Shown here piece by piece: positions 51,621 through 59,945 of a stretch of DNA of 64,000 bases. A program made the translations under genes and the position numbers. Under the pieces are notes generated by a model. The model was given only the letters and a program-made list of their open reading frames with translations. It did no database searches and had not been told where the DNA came from. Source of the stretch: JAGQVA01 sp041391725 (lineage in GTDB: Bacteria > Bacteroidota > Bacteroidia > J057). Positions within the stretch are counted from its first letter, which is position 1. Each line of letters opens with the position of its first letter. The stretch covers positions 62,001-126,000 of the forward strand of contig JAWKNL010000013.1 in the NCBI GenBank assembly GCA_041391725.1, given 5' to 3'.

Positions 51621-52637
51621 ATGGATGTTGGCCGCTCAATTGTCAGTTGGTACGAATCTCACGGGCGAAATCTTCCCTGGCGGGAGACCCGCGACGCTTA
51701 TAAAATCTGGATTTCGGAAGTGATTCTCCAGCAGACCCGTATCGTCCAGGGAATTGCCTACTATCACCGGTTTATCCACCGGTTTCCCGATGTGGTCTCC
51801 CTCGCCCAGGCGCCCATCGATGAGGTACTCAAATACTGGGAGGGACTGGGCTATTACAGCAGGGCGCGAAACCTTCACGCTGCCGCCGTTTCTATTTGTA
51901 AGGAGTTTGATGGCCAATTCCCCGCCCACTATACCGAATTGCAAAAACTCAGGGGCATCGGCCCCTACACGGCGAGGGCCATTGGCTCTTTTGCTTTTGA
52001 CAATGCCGTAGGTGTCATCGACGGCAATGTGCTCCGCGTAATGAGCCGCTTCCTGGGCGATCCTGCTCCTATCAATAAAACTTCAACCCGAAACCGGTTT
52101 CAGGAGATTATCGACGTCTGGGTCAAAGGGGTAAATTCCCGCCTGTTCAACAATGGTATTATGGATCTGGGTTCGGTGATCTGTACCCCGGCTCAGCCGG
52201 GTTGCCTGATCTGTCCGCTGCAGACAGGTTGTACAGCGTACCGCGAGGGGATGACTCACCTGCTTCCTGTAAAAGAAAAACAGGCCGAACGAAAAACCCG
52301 CTACTTCCATTTTTATCTCGCTCAAAACGAGGCGGGCAGTTTTCTCATCCGACGCCGCCCTGCGGAAGGACTTTGGGGCGGCCTTTGGGAAATTCCCAAT
52401 CAGGAAGTGGAATACAGGGTGTGGGAGGAAAAAAGTGACCGGCCCGGCGCAAAATTTCTGTTTTCCATGAAACACATTTTTACCCATTTTGACATGCAGA
52501 TACGGGTATTTTTGCTTGCAGGTGATTTTTCGGAAGAATGGCCGGATGCACAATTTATTTCTATTGATAAAATTTCTATATTTGCCTTTTCAAAAGCAGT
52601 GTTGAAGATTTTTGATACATGGCAAAATACGGACTGA
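51621..52637 (+). CDS. mutY: A/G-specific adenine glycosylase MutY
   Basis: The 338-residue protein shows the helix-hairpin-helix LRGIGPYTARAI, catalytic glutamate (Glu33 in ISEVILQQTR), the aspartate in GVIDGNVLR, and the [4Fe-4S] cysteines C188, C195, C198 and C204 (C-x6-C-x2-C-x5-C). A C-terminal NUDIX-like domain reads 8-oxoG. It removes adenine opposite 8-oxoguanine. The ssb start lies inside its last codons (19-base overlap), so ssb is translationally linked. Its position before ssb, gldE and gldD is common in Bacteroidota. Confidence 0.97.
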   Translation: MDVGRSIVSWYESHGRNLPWRETRDAYKIWISEVILQQTRIVQGIAYYHRFIHRFPDVVSLAQAPIDEVLKYWEGLGYYSRARNLHAAAVSICKEFDGQFPAHYTELQKLRGIGPYTARAIGSFAFDNAVGVIDGNVLRVMSRFLGDPAPINKTSTRNRFQEIIDVWVKGVNSRLFNNGIMDLGSVICTPAQPGCLICPLQTGCTAYREGMTHLLPVKEKQAERKTRYFHFYLAQNEAGSFLIRRRPAEGLWGGLWEIPNQEVEYRVWEEKSDRPGAKFLFSMKHIFTHFDMQIRVFLLAGDFSEEWPDAQFISIDKISIFAFSKAVLKIFDTWQNTD

Positions 52638-53077
52638 ATCAGGTCACACTGATAGGCAATCTCGGCAGAGATCCCGAAGTAAAATACCTCGACCAGGGGA
52701 TTGCTTTTACCAATTTGTGGCTGGCCTGTACCGAATCCTACCGGGACAAAAACGGCAACAATGTTGACCGTACCGAATGGATCAGCGTCAACCTCTGGCG
52801 CTCACAGGCAGAAATCGCCGCTAAATACTGCCGCAAAGGCTCCACTATCTGCGTGGAGGGCCGGCTCACGACCCGTACCTGGGATACACCTCAGGGCGAA
52901 AAACGCTCCAAAACCGAAGTCGAAGGCCGCCGAATCATTCTTCTCGACAGCCGCCCCGCAAGTGAAACCAACCCCACTGCTTTTCCGCTGTCTCAAACTT
53001 CCAGCCAGTTTCCCGGCAACGATCCGGATGTCCCTGTCCATGATTCTTCTCATGACATCGATGATTTACCTTTCTGA
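52619..53077 (+). CDS. ssb: Single-stranded DNA-binding protein
   Basis: The 152-residue protein opens MAKYGLNQVTLIGNLGRDPE and shows the OB-fold pattern (RTEWISVNLW, EAKYCRKGSTICVEGRLTTRTW) and ends with the acidic tip DIDDLPF that recruits other replication proteins. It binds single-stranded DNA during replication and repair. The 19-base overlap with mutY implies coupled translation; the GldE gene starts 33 bases later. Confidence 0.97.
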   Translation: MAKYGLNQVTLIGNLGRDPEVKYLDQGIAFTNLWLACTESYRDKNGNNVDRTEWISVNLWRSQAEIAAKYCRKGSTICVEGRLTTRTWDTPQGEKRSKTEVEGRRIILLDSRPASETNPTAFPLSQTSSQFPGNDPDVPVHDSSHDIDDLPF

Positions 53078-53110
53078 GACCGCCGATTTGTTTAACCTAA
53101 CTGTATAATC

Positions 53111-54508
53111 GTGGACCCTGATCCCGGTAGTAATATCACACAAACAATCCTCCTGCTGGATGCCCTCGCGCTGAGTCCTGATCTGATCGGACAATACATC
53201 CTCTTTTTTGTATTGATTACTGTTTCTTTTGTTGTTTCGGCAACAGAGGTCGCCTTTTTCTCGCTTTCCAAATCGGAAATTGAAGAATATAAACAAAATC
53301 CGGCGCGTGATTCCCAACGGATATGGCATCTGATCAGTCTGCCCAAACGCCTGCTGGCTACCATTCTGATATCCAATAACTTTGTAAATGTTGCGGCTAT
53401 CCTCGTAGGCTCTGCCATTATTCAGGCTTATGCCAGTGCTTATGACTGGTCGGCTTACAACCTCAATTTTTTTATCGGCAGTGCCGAATACTCACTTACC
53501 CTGGAGTTTCTGCTCAACCTGGTGCTCATTACCAGCATTATCCTCTTTTTCGGCGAAATCGTGCCTAAAGTGTATGCCGCAAAAAACCGCCATATTATCG
53601 TAAAAAGAGTTGCCGTTCCCCTGGAAATTCTCCGCACAATATTTAAGCCGCTTTCCTGGGTACTGATCGAAGGCACCCGTTTTATTGATGATAAATTTAA
53701 GGTGAAGGAAACCAGCGCTTCGCTCGATGACCTCCGCCACGCGATCAATATTACTGCTACCGATGAGGCAAGCAAGGAGGAAAAAGATATCCTGAAAGGG
53801 ATTGTCAACTTCTCCAATATCACGGTCAAAAATATCATGCGGGCCAGAGTGGATGTAAAGGCAATTGACATCCAAATGCCTTTCGAAGAGTTGATGAATT
53901 TTATCAACGAACACAATTTCTCCCGCCTCCCCGTCTATGAAGAAAGCCTGGATAATGTAAAGGGTATCCTCCATATCAAGGATTTGCTCCCCTACCTCAA
54001 ACCCAATAGCCCGCAACTCGATATTCATACTTTATTGCGGGATGTGCATTTTATCCCGGAAAGCAAAAAAATCGATACCCTGCTCGAAGAGTTTAAAAGT
54101 CAGCGCATCCATATCGCTGTTGTGGTGGACGAGTTTGGCGGCACCGCCGGAATCGTTACGCTCGAAGACGTAATCGAAGAAATATTCGGAGAAATTAATG
54201 ACGAGTTTGATTCCGAAGACTGGGTCTATACCAAAATGTCGGATGAGATGTACATTTTCGAAGGCCGTATCTCGCTTATCGACGTCAAAAAAATCGTCGG
54301 ACTGGAAGATGATGTCTTTGAAGATGCGCGCGGCGACAGCGACAGCCTCGGTGGACTGATTCTCGAACTTCATGGAAAAATTCCGGCGGAAGGGGAGATC
54401 ATCTCCTACCGAAACTACGAACTCCATGTCGAATCAGTCAGCAGAAACCGTATCAACATGGTGAAGTTTATTATTAAAACGGAAGACGAACAGGTAAAAC
54501 CTGCCTAA
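53111..54508 (+). CDS. gldE: Gliding-motility protein GldE (CNNM-CBS/CorC family)
   Basis: The start is GTG at 53111. The 465-residue protein has an N-terminal CNNM-like membrane region (SATEVAFFSLSKSEIE, then several hydrophobic segments), a CBS pair (NIMRARVDVKAIDI, FSRLPVYEESLDNVKGILHIKDLL and VDEFGGTAGIVTLEDVIEEIFGEI) and a CorC/HlyC C-terminal domain (SLGGLILELHGKIP). GldD follows 10 bases downstream, an arrangement known for gliding Bacteroidota. It sits in the inner membrane; its link to T9SS-powered gliding is from family knowledge. Confidence 0.95.
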   Translation: MDPDPGSNITQTILLLDALALSPDLIGQYILFFVLITVSFVVSATEVAFFSLSKSEIEEYKQNPARDSQRIWHLISLPKRLLATILISNNFVNVAAILVGSAIIQAYASAYDWSAYNLNFFIGSAEYSLTLEFLLNLVLITSIILFFGEIVPKVYAAKNRHIIVKRVAVPLEILRTIFKPLSWVLIEGTRFIDDKFKVKETSASLDDLRHAINITATDEASKEEKDILKGIVNFSNITVKNIMRARVDVKAIDIQMPFEELMNFINEHNFSRLPVYEESLDNVKGILHIKDLLPYLKPNSPQLDIHTLLRDVHFIPESKKIDTLLEEFKSQRIHIAVVVDEFGGTAGIVTLEDVIEEIFGEINDEFDSEDWVYTKMSDEMYIFEGRISLIDVKKIVGLEDDVFEDARGDSDSLGGLILELHGKIPAEGEIISYRNYELHVESVSRNRINMVKFIIKTEDEQVKPA

Positions 54509-54518
54509 TAAACCCGAC

Positions 54519-55094
54519 ATGCAAAAACAATGGCTTTTGTATATCCTCACCCTCCTTCTCCTCGGCGCAGGTTGTGAATCGTATGTTCCATACCCCCGGC
54601 CTTTTGGATTTCCCCGTATAGATTTTCCGGAAAAAACCACTTACACCGGGTTCTCCAACGAAACCTGTCCCCTGAAATTTGACTATCCCGACTATGGGAA
54701 AATCACCCGCGATCTTCCCGATTCCTGCTGGGTGGATATTCAGTTTCCCCTCTATGATTGCAAATGGCATTTTACCTATCGCATCGCCGGTCAAAATAAA
54801 GATAAAGATGCGCACTTTGAAGACTACCGCAGACTGATCTACAAACACAGTGCAAAGGCTACCCAGATCAAGGAATCTCCCATTTCTGTGCCCGCAGGGC
54901 AGGGGGTTTTGTTTGAAATTTATGGCAATGTAGGCACGCCTGCCCAGGTGTTTCTCTACGATAGTACCGAAACGCACATCGCCATGATGTCTTTTTATTT
55001 CCAGACAGCTTTAAAAAATGATTCCCTTCAGCCTGTCATCAATTATATGAAAGGCGAAATCAAACATACGCTTGAGACTTTCCAGTGGGAATAA
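54519..55094 (+). CDS. gldD: Gliding-motility lipoprotein GldD
   Basis: The 191-residue lipoprotein has the signal MQKQWLLYILTLLLLGAGC with cysteine 19 modified, followed by YVPYPRPFGFPRID and CPLKFDYPDYGKI, features of GldD. It starts 10 bases after the gldE stop. GldD is required for gliding and for T9SS-dependent secretion in model species; whether this organism glides is not shown. It converges with the Fur-family gene, whose stop is 3 bases later. Confidence 0.94.
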   Translation: MQKQWLLYILTLLLLGAGCESYVPYPRPFGFPRIDFPEKTTYTGFSNETCPLKFDYPDYGKITRDLPDSCWVDIQFPLYDCKWHFTYRIAGQNKDKDAHFEDYRRLIYKHSAKATQIKESPISVPAGQGVLFEIYGNVGTPAQVFLYDSTETHIAMMSFYFQTALKNDSLQPVINYMKGEIKHTLETFQWE

Positions 55095-55097
55095 GAC

Positions 55098-55514
55098 TTA
55101 GTTGCAACGTGGGCAGATGCCCTGAAGCAGCACATTTACTTCGGTGAGTTTATACCCCACAGGTAGCTGGATCGCAGGAATCCTCACCTGTTCCACGCAG
55201 GACGTGTTTCCACACACTTCACATTTAAAATGAATATGATCGTGATGATGGTCATGGCCTTCGAGGCAGTCTGTCGGGCAGAGCGCATATTTCATCGCAC
55301 CGGCATCGTCGAGGACTTTGTGTACAATGCCTTTTTCGAGAAAAGTGGAAAGCGTGCGGTAAATGGTTACCCTGTCGCAGTTGTGGAGGAGGGCAGATTC
55401 GATTTCTGACTCACTAAGTGCGACTTCCCGCTGGAAAAAAACTTCCAGAATGGCATTCCTGCTGTCTGTGACGCGGAGTGAATGGCTGCGAAGAATCTGG
55501 CTGACAGATGACAT
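55098..55514 (-). CDS. Fur-family metal-responsive regulator
   Basis: The start at 55514 (MSSVSQILRSHSLRVTDSRNAIL) is preferred to an upstream in-frame ATG at 55562. The 138-residue protein has the Fur winged helix (RVTIYRTLSTFLEKGIVHKV), a His-rich hinge HDHHHDHIHF, and two CxxC pairs (CEVCG, CPRC) that form the structural zinc site. Fur, Zur and PerR cannot be separated from sequence alone. It converges with gldD. Confidence 0.94.
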   Translation of the reverse strand: MSSVSQILRSHSLRVTDSRNAILEVFFQREVALSESEIESALLHNCDRVTIYRTLSTFLEKGIVHKVLDDAGAMKYALCPTDCLEGHDHHHDHIHFKCEVCGNTSCVEQVRIPAIQLPVGYKLTEVNVLLQGICPRCN

Positions 55515-55673
55515 GAGGCAAAGATACGGAAATTTTCTGGAACTCTGTGAAACGCTGCACAACTGAAGAGTCCCGGTTATTTGGATAAGAATATCTCCCG
55601 TTTTCGAATATTTTCCCTATCTTCCAAAAACCTGTTTTCAACCACACTCAGCCATCACTAAAACCCAATATAC

Positions 55674-56054
55674 ATGCAAAAACACGTACTATTCTTTTGC
55701 CTTTTGTTGCCGGGGGCGATGAGTTTTGCGGCAGATAACAACAACGCCCGGCGAGCCAACCCCCGCCTCAATGCCCGTGATCTGATCCGGTCAGAATATT
55801 ACAAGCTGAAAGTCTATCCCAACCCTGCGGGCCTATACGCCACCTTTGAGTGGGATCTGATCCATCTGGATGGCGAAGTCGGTCTCCGGATTTTGGATAC
55901 CTATTGCCGGGAACTAGCCCAATACCTTATCACAACCCAGAAAGACCAATGGCTGTGGGACACGCGGGAGATGCCGGATGGCATCTATCTCTACGAGTTG
56001 CGCACGGAGGCACAGGAAGTGCTGGCACAGGGGAAGATTGTGGTACAGAAATAG
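55674..56054 (+). CDS. Small secreted protein consisting of a signal peptide, short linker and T9SS type A sorting domain
   Basis: The 126-residue protein has a signal peptide (MQKHVLFFCLLLPGAMSFA), a linker of about 25 residues, and from about residue 46 a type A sorting domain that starts VYPNPAG, has WDTREMPDGIYLYELR and ends QGKIVVQK. There is no other domain, so it is nearly a bare T9SS signal. A 35-base stretch in its tail (56010-56044) is identical to that in the next gene (57542-57576), implying a recent common origin or conversion. It might be a remnant of a longer protein or a small secreted factor. Confidence 0.8.
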   Translation: MQKHVLFFCLLLPGAMSFAADNNNARRANPRLNARDLIRSEYYKLKVYPNPAGLYATFEWDLIHLDGEVGLRILDTYCRELAQYLITTQKDQWLWDTREMPDGIYLYELRTEAQEVLAQGKIVVQK

Positions 56055-56113
56055 AATTACGGGAATGAATGACCGGAGGTGGGATTACCTGCCTCCATTA
56101 TCCTATTTATGTT

Positions 56114-57586
56114 ATGAAACATCAACCTCTCCTTTTTCTTTGTTTACTATTATCATCCGGCATTCTTAAAGGCCAGCCCTTCTCGCTGGATACTACTTTT
56201 CAATCAAATCATCCCTTTAGAGATAATGTGTTGTATGATCAATTGGGTGTAGTGTTGGATCTTTCTGAAGAGACGAATGGCTCTCTGATGGTAGTGGGTA
56301 ATTTTCAATACCTAACAGGAGACAAACGATTAAATATCATTCGGCTATCCCATTACGGAATGATTGACCCTGGTTGGAATCCTTCCACTTGGGTAACCCG
56401 TGCAGTTTTGGATGTACAAAAAGTGGAGGCTACTTATTACTTTACCGTAGATTATGTAGGACTCTATAGGACAGACCAAACAGGTGATTTTTTCGATAAC
56501 GCCTTAATTCCTTTGGATACCAATTTTCATGGGGGCTTAAATATTCCTTATGTATTTCCGGATGGAAGCATTATTACTGGAGGAACGGGCGGCAAATACC
56601 CGAGCGCCAATAACTTCCAGCGGCGACTGTATTTTATGCGGATCCGCCCCGATGGGTATGTGGATTCGAGTTTTCATCACAATACCAATTTTGATGTGCT
56701 GGAAACCCATCGTTACGATGCCTCCCGGCTGCTGCTCTACGGCAACTACCTCACGGCCTACGATTCCGTTCCGGTCAACAAAATCTGCCTCATTGATACG
56801 CTGGGGAATCTGGATACGACCTTTTATTCTGGACTGTTTGATTGGGGTCCCACTCGCCCGGAGTACATCCAGCCCGATGGAAAAATTGTTATTGGGGGAC
56901 GTTTTACCCTTCATAACTATCCTGACACCCTGAACCTGATCCGTTTAAATCCGGATGGGTCGCTGGATAGTACCTTTAATAATTTCAACTCCGCCCGGGG
57001 TGGGAGAAACTCCGTCTATGCCGTTTGTCCCACCTCGGATGGGGGATTATTGGTTGGCGGAAATTTCACTACCTATCAGGGATACTCCCGCAACCGGATC
57101 GTCAAGACCGATGCCAACGGGTTTATTGACCTGCAGTATTTCAACGGCGAGGGCATTGACAGTTCCAAAAATCACTGGGCGGTCCCCGCAGAGGTGCGCA
57201 ACATCCTCCCCGCTCAAAACGACAAATATTATGTGATGGGGCATTTTTTGAAATACGACGGGCAGGTGGTCCGGCCGCTGATCCGCATCCTGGGGTTGAG
57301 CCATACGGTGGGGGTGGAAGCAGTGTCTCATCCGCAGGTGCGGGTCTATCCCAACCCCGCCGCCGGGGATGTGCGGGTGGAGTGGGAACTGCCGCCGGGC
57401 AGCCGCAACGCCGAAATCCGGATACGGGATGTGCAGGGCAGACAAGTCGCCCGACACCTCGTCACCACGCAAGAAGGCCAGTGGCTGTGGGATACGCGGG
57501 AGGTGCCGGATGGGGTATATCTCTATGAACTTCGCACTGAAGCACAGGAAGTGCTGGCACAGGGGAAGATTGTGGTGAAGAAGTAA
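56114..57586 (+). CDS. Secreted delta-60-repeat-like protein with T9SS type A sorting domain
   Basis: The start at 56114 gives the signal peptide MKHQPLLFLCLLLSSGILKG; the upstream in-frame codons (from 56069) are not needed. The 490-residue protein has repeats of the delta-60 type: LIDTLGNLDTTFYSGLFD, YIQPDGKIVIGGRF, LNPDGSLDSTFNNF and TSDGGLLVGGNF, which build a beta-propeller-like structure. The C-terminus is a type A T9SS domain (VYPNPAAGDV, WDTREVPDGVYLYELR) nearly the same as in the preceding gene. It should be delivered to the surface. The gene lies 59 bases after it in the same direction. Confidence 0.87.
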   Translation: MKHQPLLFLCLLLSSGILKGQPFSLDTTFQSNHPFRDNVLYDQLGVVLDLSEETNGSLMVVGNFQYLTGDKRLNIIRLSHYGMIDPGWNPSTWVTRAVLDVQKVEATYYFTVDYVGLYRTDQTGDFFDNALIPLDTNFHGGLNIPYVFPDGSIITGGTGGKYPSANNFQRRLYFMRIRPDGYVDSSFHHNTNFDVLETHRYDASRLLLYGNYLTAYDSVPVNKICLIDTLGNLDTTFYSGLFDWGPTRPEYIQPDGKIVIGGRFTLHNYPDTLNLIRLNPDGSLDSTFNNFNSARGGRNSVYAVCPTSDGGLLVGGNFTTYQGYSRNRIVKTDANGFIDLQYFNGEGIDSSKNHWAVPAEVRNILPAQNDKYYVMGHFLKYDGQVVRPLIRILGLSHTVGVEAVSHPQVRVYPNPAAGDVRVEWELPPGSRNAEIRIRDVQGRQVARHLVTTQEGQWLWDTREVPDGVYLYELRTEAQEVLAQGKIVVKK

Positions 57587-57587
57587 A

Positions 57588-57815
57588 CCTACGGTTTGCA
57601 AAAAGTATTTTCTCGCAGAGGGCGCAAAGGTTTCGCAGAGGAAGTGCTTAGCGTATTTTGCGGTTCTTGGCGGACTTTGCGTGAACCCTACGGTTTGCAA
57701 AAAGTATTTTCTCGCAGAGGGCGCAAAGGTTTCGCAGAGGAAGGGCTTAGCGTATTTTGCGGTTCTTGGCGGACTTTGCGTGAACCCTACGGTTGGAGAA
57801 ATGTATTTTCTCGCA
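57588..57815. repeat. 99-bp tandem direct repeat, two full copies and a partial third
   Basis: Copies start at 57588, 57687 and (truncated) 57786, each opening with CCTACGGTT and containing TTTTCTCGCAGAGGGCG. The first two differ at about two positions. Since 99 is a multiple of three, the repeats remain open in one frame as an arginine-rich stretch; this is a by-product, not a gene. The 414-base region 57587-58000 holds these repeats and the Uma2 fragment below. The sequence belongs to the same CGCAGAGG-type class as other spacers in the window. Confidence 0.88.
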
Positions 57816-57854
57816 AAATTGACTATGATCTTGCCAAACTATATTCCCCTCACC

Positions 57855-57984
57855 CCAACAATCTCCCCAATTCCGCCAGATTCACCCCCGCATCAAACAT
57901 CGCCTCAATGCGGATCTGAAAGCCAGGGATCGCCTCGCTGCGGATATAGCCGTTGCCGGATTTGAGGATGAGTTCGTACTGTAG
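57855..57984 (-). pseudogene. Fragment of a Uma2-family gene (3' end copy), one half of a 92-bp direct repeat
   Basis: On the minus strand this stretch reads YELILKSGNGYIRSEAIPGF and QIRIEAMFDA, the same end as the Uma2 gene at 58573-58962. From 57890 to 57981 it matches 58613-58704 at 91 of 92 bases. The rest of the gene is missing. The pair of repeats brackets the toxin-antitoxin genes, so it is the scar of a duplication or recombination event. Confidence 0.8.
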
Positions 57985-58000
57985 TTTTGGGGATGCGCAT

Positions 58001-58303
58001 TTACTTCTTCCAGTCTGACCGTGCATCACGCACCATCAGAATCCGCAGCTCAGTACCTGTCTCCCGGTACAGAAACATCACTGGCAAACGATTGAGAAGA
58101 CCCCGGCGGATACCTTCATGTTTGGAGCGGACAAATTGAAAGCGTCCAGGGTTCGCCAGCAAGTCGTTGAAACAATCGCCCAACTCGTCCATAAAACGAT
58201 CTCCTAAGCCTGGACGCACCTCTTCGTAGAACCGATGTAAATCATCAATCTCTTCCACTGCCTCAGGCACAATGATCAGGCGATATGTCTTATTTCCCCC
58301 CAC
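58001..58303 (-). CDS. ParE/RelE-type toxin of a toxin-antitoxin pair
   Basis: The 100-residue protein starts at a GTG (58303) that overlaps the antitoxin gene by 14 bases. It shows the ParE/RelE fold: YRLIIVPEAVEEIDDLHRFY, GLGDRFMDELGDCFNDL, and RRGLLNRLPVMFLYRE near the C-terminus. Toxins of this family either poison gyrase (ParE) or cut mRNA (RelE); the sequence does not decide. It is downstream of the antitoxin in one transcript, in a repeat-bracketed segment. Confidence 0.87.
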   Translation of the reverse strand: MGGNKTYRLIIVPEAVEEIDDLHRFYEEVRPGLGDRFMDELGDCFNDLLANPGRFQFVRSKHEGIRRGLLNRLPVMFLYRETGTELRILMVRDARSDWKK

Positions 58304-58517
58304 GCACCTGCCGGTTTACTTCCTCCCAGGTAAGCCCCCGGCTGTTACCCTCCACATAAGCGGCGTCGCGGGCCAGGGCTTCTTCCACCCATGTATCGGG
58401 CACCTCGAAGGCAGCAGATTGAACGGCTTCGGGCGAAAGGGAAGCGGCAATAAAGGCAATCAGCTGCAGGCGATCCGCCACAGACAGTTGCAAAATTTGT
58501 TCTTGAAGGGCACTCAT
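58290..58517 (-). CDS. Antitoxin (addiction-module component) partner
   Basis: ATG at 58517 gives 75 residues; an in-frame TTG three codons upstream is less likely. The sequence MSALQEQILQLSVADRLQLI and the C-terminal LTWEEVNRQVRGGK match putative addiction-module component proteins of the short type found next to ParE/RelE-like toxins. The N-terminal helix is the likely dimerisation or DNA-contact part and the acidic C-terminus the toxin-binding part. Its end overlaps the toxin start. A decayed relative lies at 29918-30125. Confidence 0.85.
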   Translation of the reverse strand: MSALQEQILQLSVADRLQLIAFIAASLSPEAVQSAAFEVPDTWVEEALARDAAYVEGNSRGLTWEEVNRQVRGGK

Positions 58518-58572
58518 ATAAAGCAATATACGTAAAAAACCAGAGAGCGGACAACTCTAAGTTTTCGGTAAC

Positions 58573-58962
58573 TCATCCCAGCAACTTCCCCAACTCCTCC
58601 AAATTTATCGCCGCATCAAACATCGCCTCAATGCGGATCTGAAAGCCGGGGATCGCCTCGCTGCGGATATAGCCGTTGCCGGATTTGAGGATGAGTTCGT
58701 ACTGCTGCCCGACGTCGAGGCGGTACTGCTCCACCGAGCGGGCTACGGGGTCCACAATCCAGTATTCCAACACACCATGGGCGCGGTAGTCTTCAAATTT
58801 GATGCCCCGGTCGTTGATGGCGGTCTTGGGGGAAAGCACCTCTATTGCCAGGTCGGGCGCAGGAAAGAGACTCTGCCCTTCCGCAAAGTGCTGTGCCTTT
58901 TCCTGCCCAAAGAAACAGATGTCAGGTTCGTAGTCGTTGCGGGAGAGCACTTGCTCAAACAA
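58573..58962 (-). pseudogene. Uma2-family (DUF820, PD-(D/E)XK-type) protein, 5' truncated
   Basis: The remaining 129 residues read CFFGQEKAQHF, PAPDLAIEVLSPKTAIND (catalytic Asp and Glu), and YRAHGVLEYWIVDPVARS, the core of Uma2 nucleases, which normally have about 185-190 residues. About 60 residues of the N-terminus are missing, and a palindromic element lies immediately upstream (58996-59167). Thus it is probably no longer functional, although a start at 58962 keeps a frame. The 3' part is duplicated at 57855-57984. Confidence 0.78.
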
Positions 58963-58995
58963 GGCGAGTAAAGTTTTAATTTTGTCTGTATATTG

Positions 58996-59167
58996 TTAAA
59001 CGGAATTATCAACTTATTGGGATAAACCACGAAGGGCACGAGGAAGGCGCAAGGGACACAAAGCGGGGTTTTCTTGTGCCCTTTGTGAGGCCTTTGTGTC
59101 CCTGGTGGTTTCTGCCTCACTTCGGAAAGATTACTTTCTCCCAATTACTTTATAATTCCGTTGTTAA
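58996..59167. repeat. 172-bp palindromic (MITE-like) element with nested inverted repeats
   Basis: Imperfect terminal inverted repeats flank it: TTAAACGGAATTAT at the left (from 58996) and ATAATTCCGTTGTTAA at the right (to 59167). Inside lies a second, stronger palindrome (59024-59111) in which AAACCAC faces GTGGTTT and AGGGACACAAAG faces CTTTGTGTCCCT. It ends just before the start of the next gene and begins 34 bases beyond the broken Uma2 5' end. No coding frame is evident. No target-site duplication is clear. Confidence 0.68.
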
Positions 59168-59195
59168 ATAACTACAACTACTTACACTATCATCC

Positions 59196-59930
59196 ATGAA
59201 AAATTTGTATTTTCTCCTTCTAATGATTGCGGGAATTGATGCGGTTGGACAATCGCTTCAAATAGAAATTTTTGCCAGTGGAGGCAGCAATTTTTCTCAG
59301 GGAAACACAACCCCCGTATTTCAGTCTGCGCTTTTTCCTGCCGGATATTTACAGGGGAATCTCGGTTATCAGGTTTTCCGTCGCTGGGAACTGGGCGGTG
59401 GAATTACCTATTACTCTCTCGGTATGCGCAACAGATTTGTTCCCGAAGGGCAGGCCGGCAACTCTTTTGGGACAATCAGCCTCCAAACCGATTATCCTTT
59501 CATGCCTCATTTATACTTAAGATATACGCTCTCCGAAGAAACACGTCGTTTCCCGGCTTTAAGTATCAGTCTGGGCATGTTGTATGCCCGTGAAAGGGAA
59601 AGATGGGCGATTGGGGAAGGTGCGCCTGTGGTTGAAAACATTCGTCCTGACGGGCAAATCTTTTACAGCAGGTTTGAGAGTGTAATCGAACCGCATACTT
59701 TCCTGGCCGTAGATGCGAGGCTGGATATGCAAATGCTGAATCAAGCAGATCACCGTCTTTTTGCCGTTTTCCATCTGATCAAAGGCTTAAATCCGGTAAT
59801 GACTACACAACATGCTTATTCGGTCGGAAGTCCGACGCTCGATCAGCAAAGTACACAGGTGCTGCGAGGCGATTATGTGGGAGTGGGGATCGCGTGGCGG
59901 TATAGGGTCTGGAAAAAAGAAACTAACTAG
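59196..59930 (+). CDS. Predicted outer-membrane beta-barrel protein, 244 residues
   Basis: A signal peptide (MKNLYFLLLMIAGIDAVGQ) precedes a series of strands with alternating aromatic residues, such as YQVFRRWELGGGITYYSLG, and a last strand GDYVGVGIAWRYRVW. The tail after the last strand is short and charged. No named family is recognised. It is monocistronic; the palindromic element lies just before its start. Confidence 0.75.
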   Translation: MKNLYFLLLMIAGIDAVGQSLQIEIFASGGSNFSQGNTTPVFQSALFPAGYLQGNLGYQVFRRWELGGGITYYSLGMRNRFVPEGQAGNSFGTISLQTDYPFMPHLYLRYTLSEETRRFPALSISLGMLYARERERWAIGEGAPVVENIRPDGQIFYSRFESVIEPHTFLAVDARLDMQMLNQADHRLFAVFHLIKGLNPVMTTQHAYSVGSPTLDQQSTQVLRGDYVGVGIAWRYRVWKKETN

Positions 59931-59945
59931 TCAGAATTACATATT

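Noticed and set aside
57596..57919. Open frame of 107 codons over the tandem repeat
   Set aside because: It arises because the 99-bp period is divisible by three; arginine-rich repetitive translation without family features, start or neighbours that support a gene.
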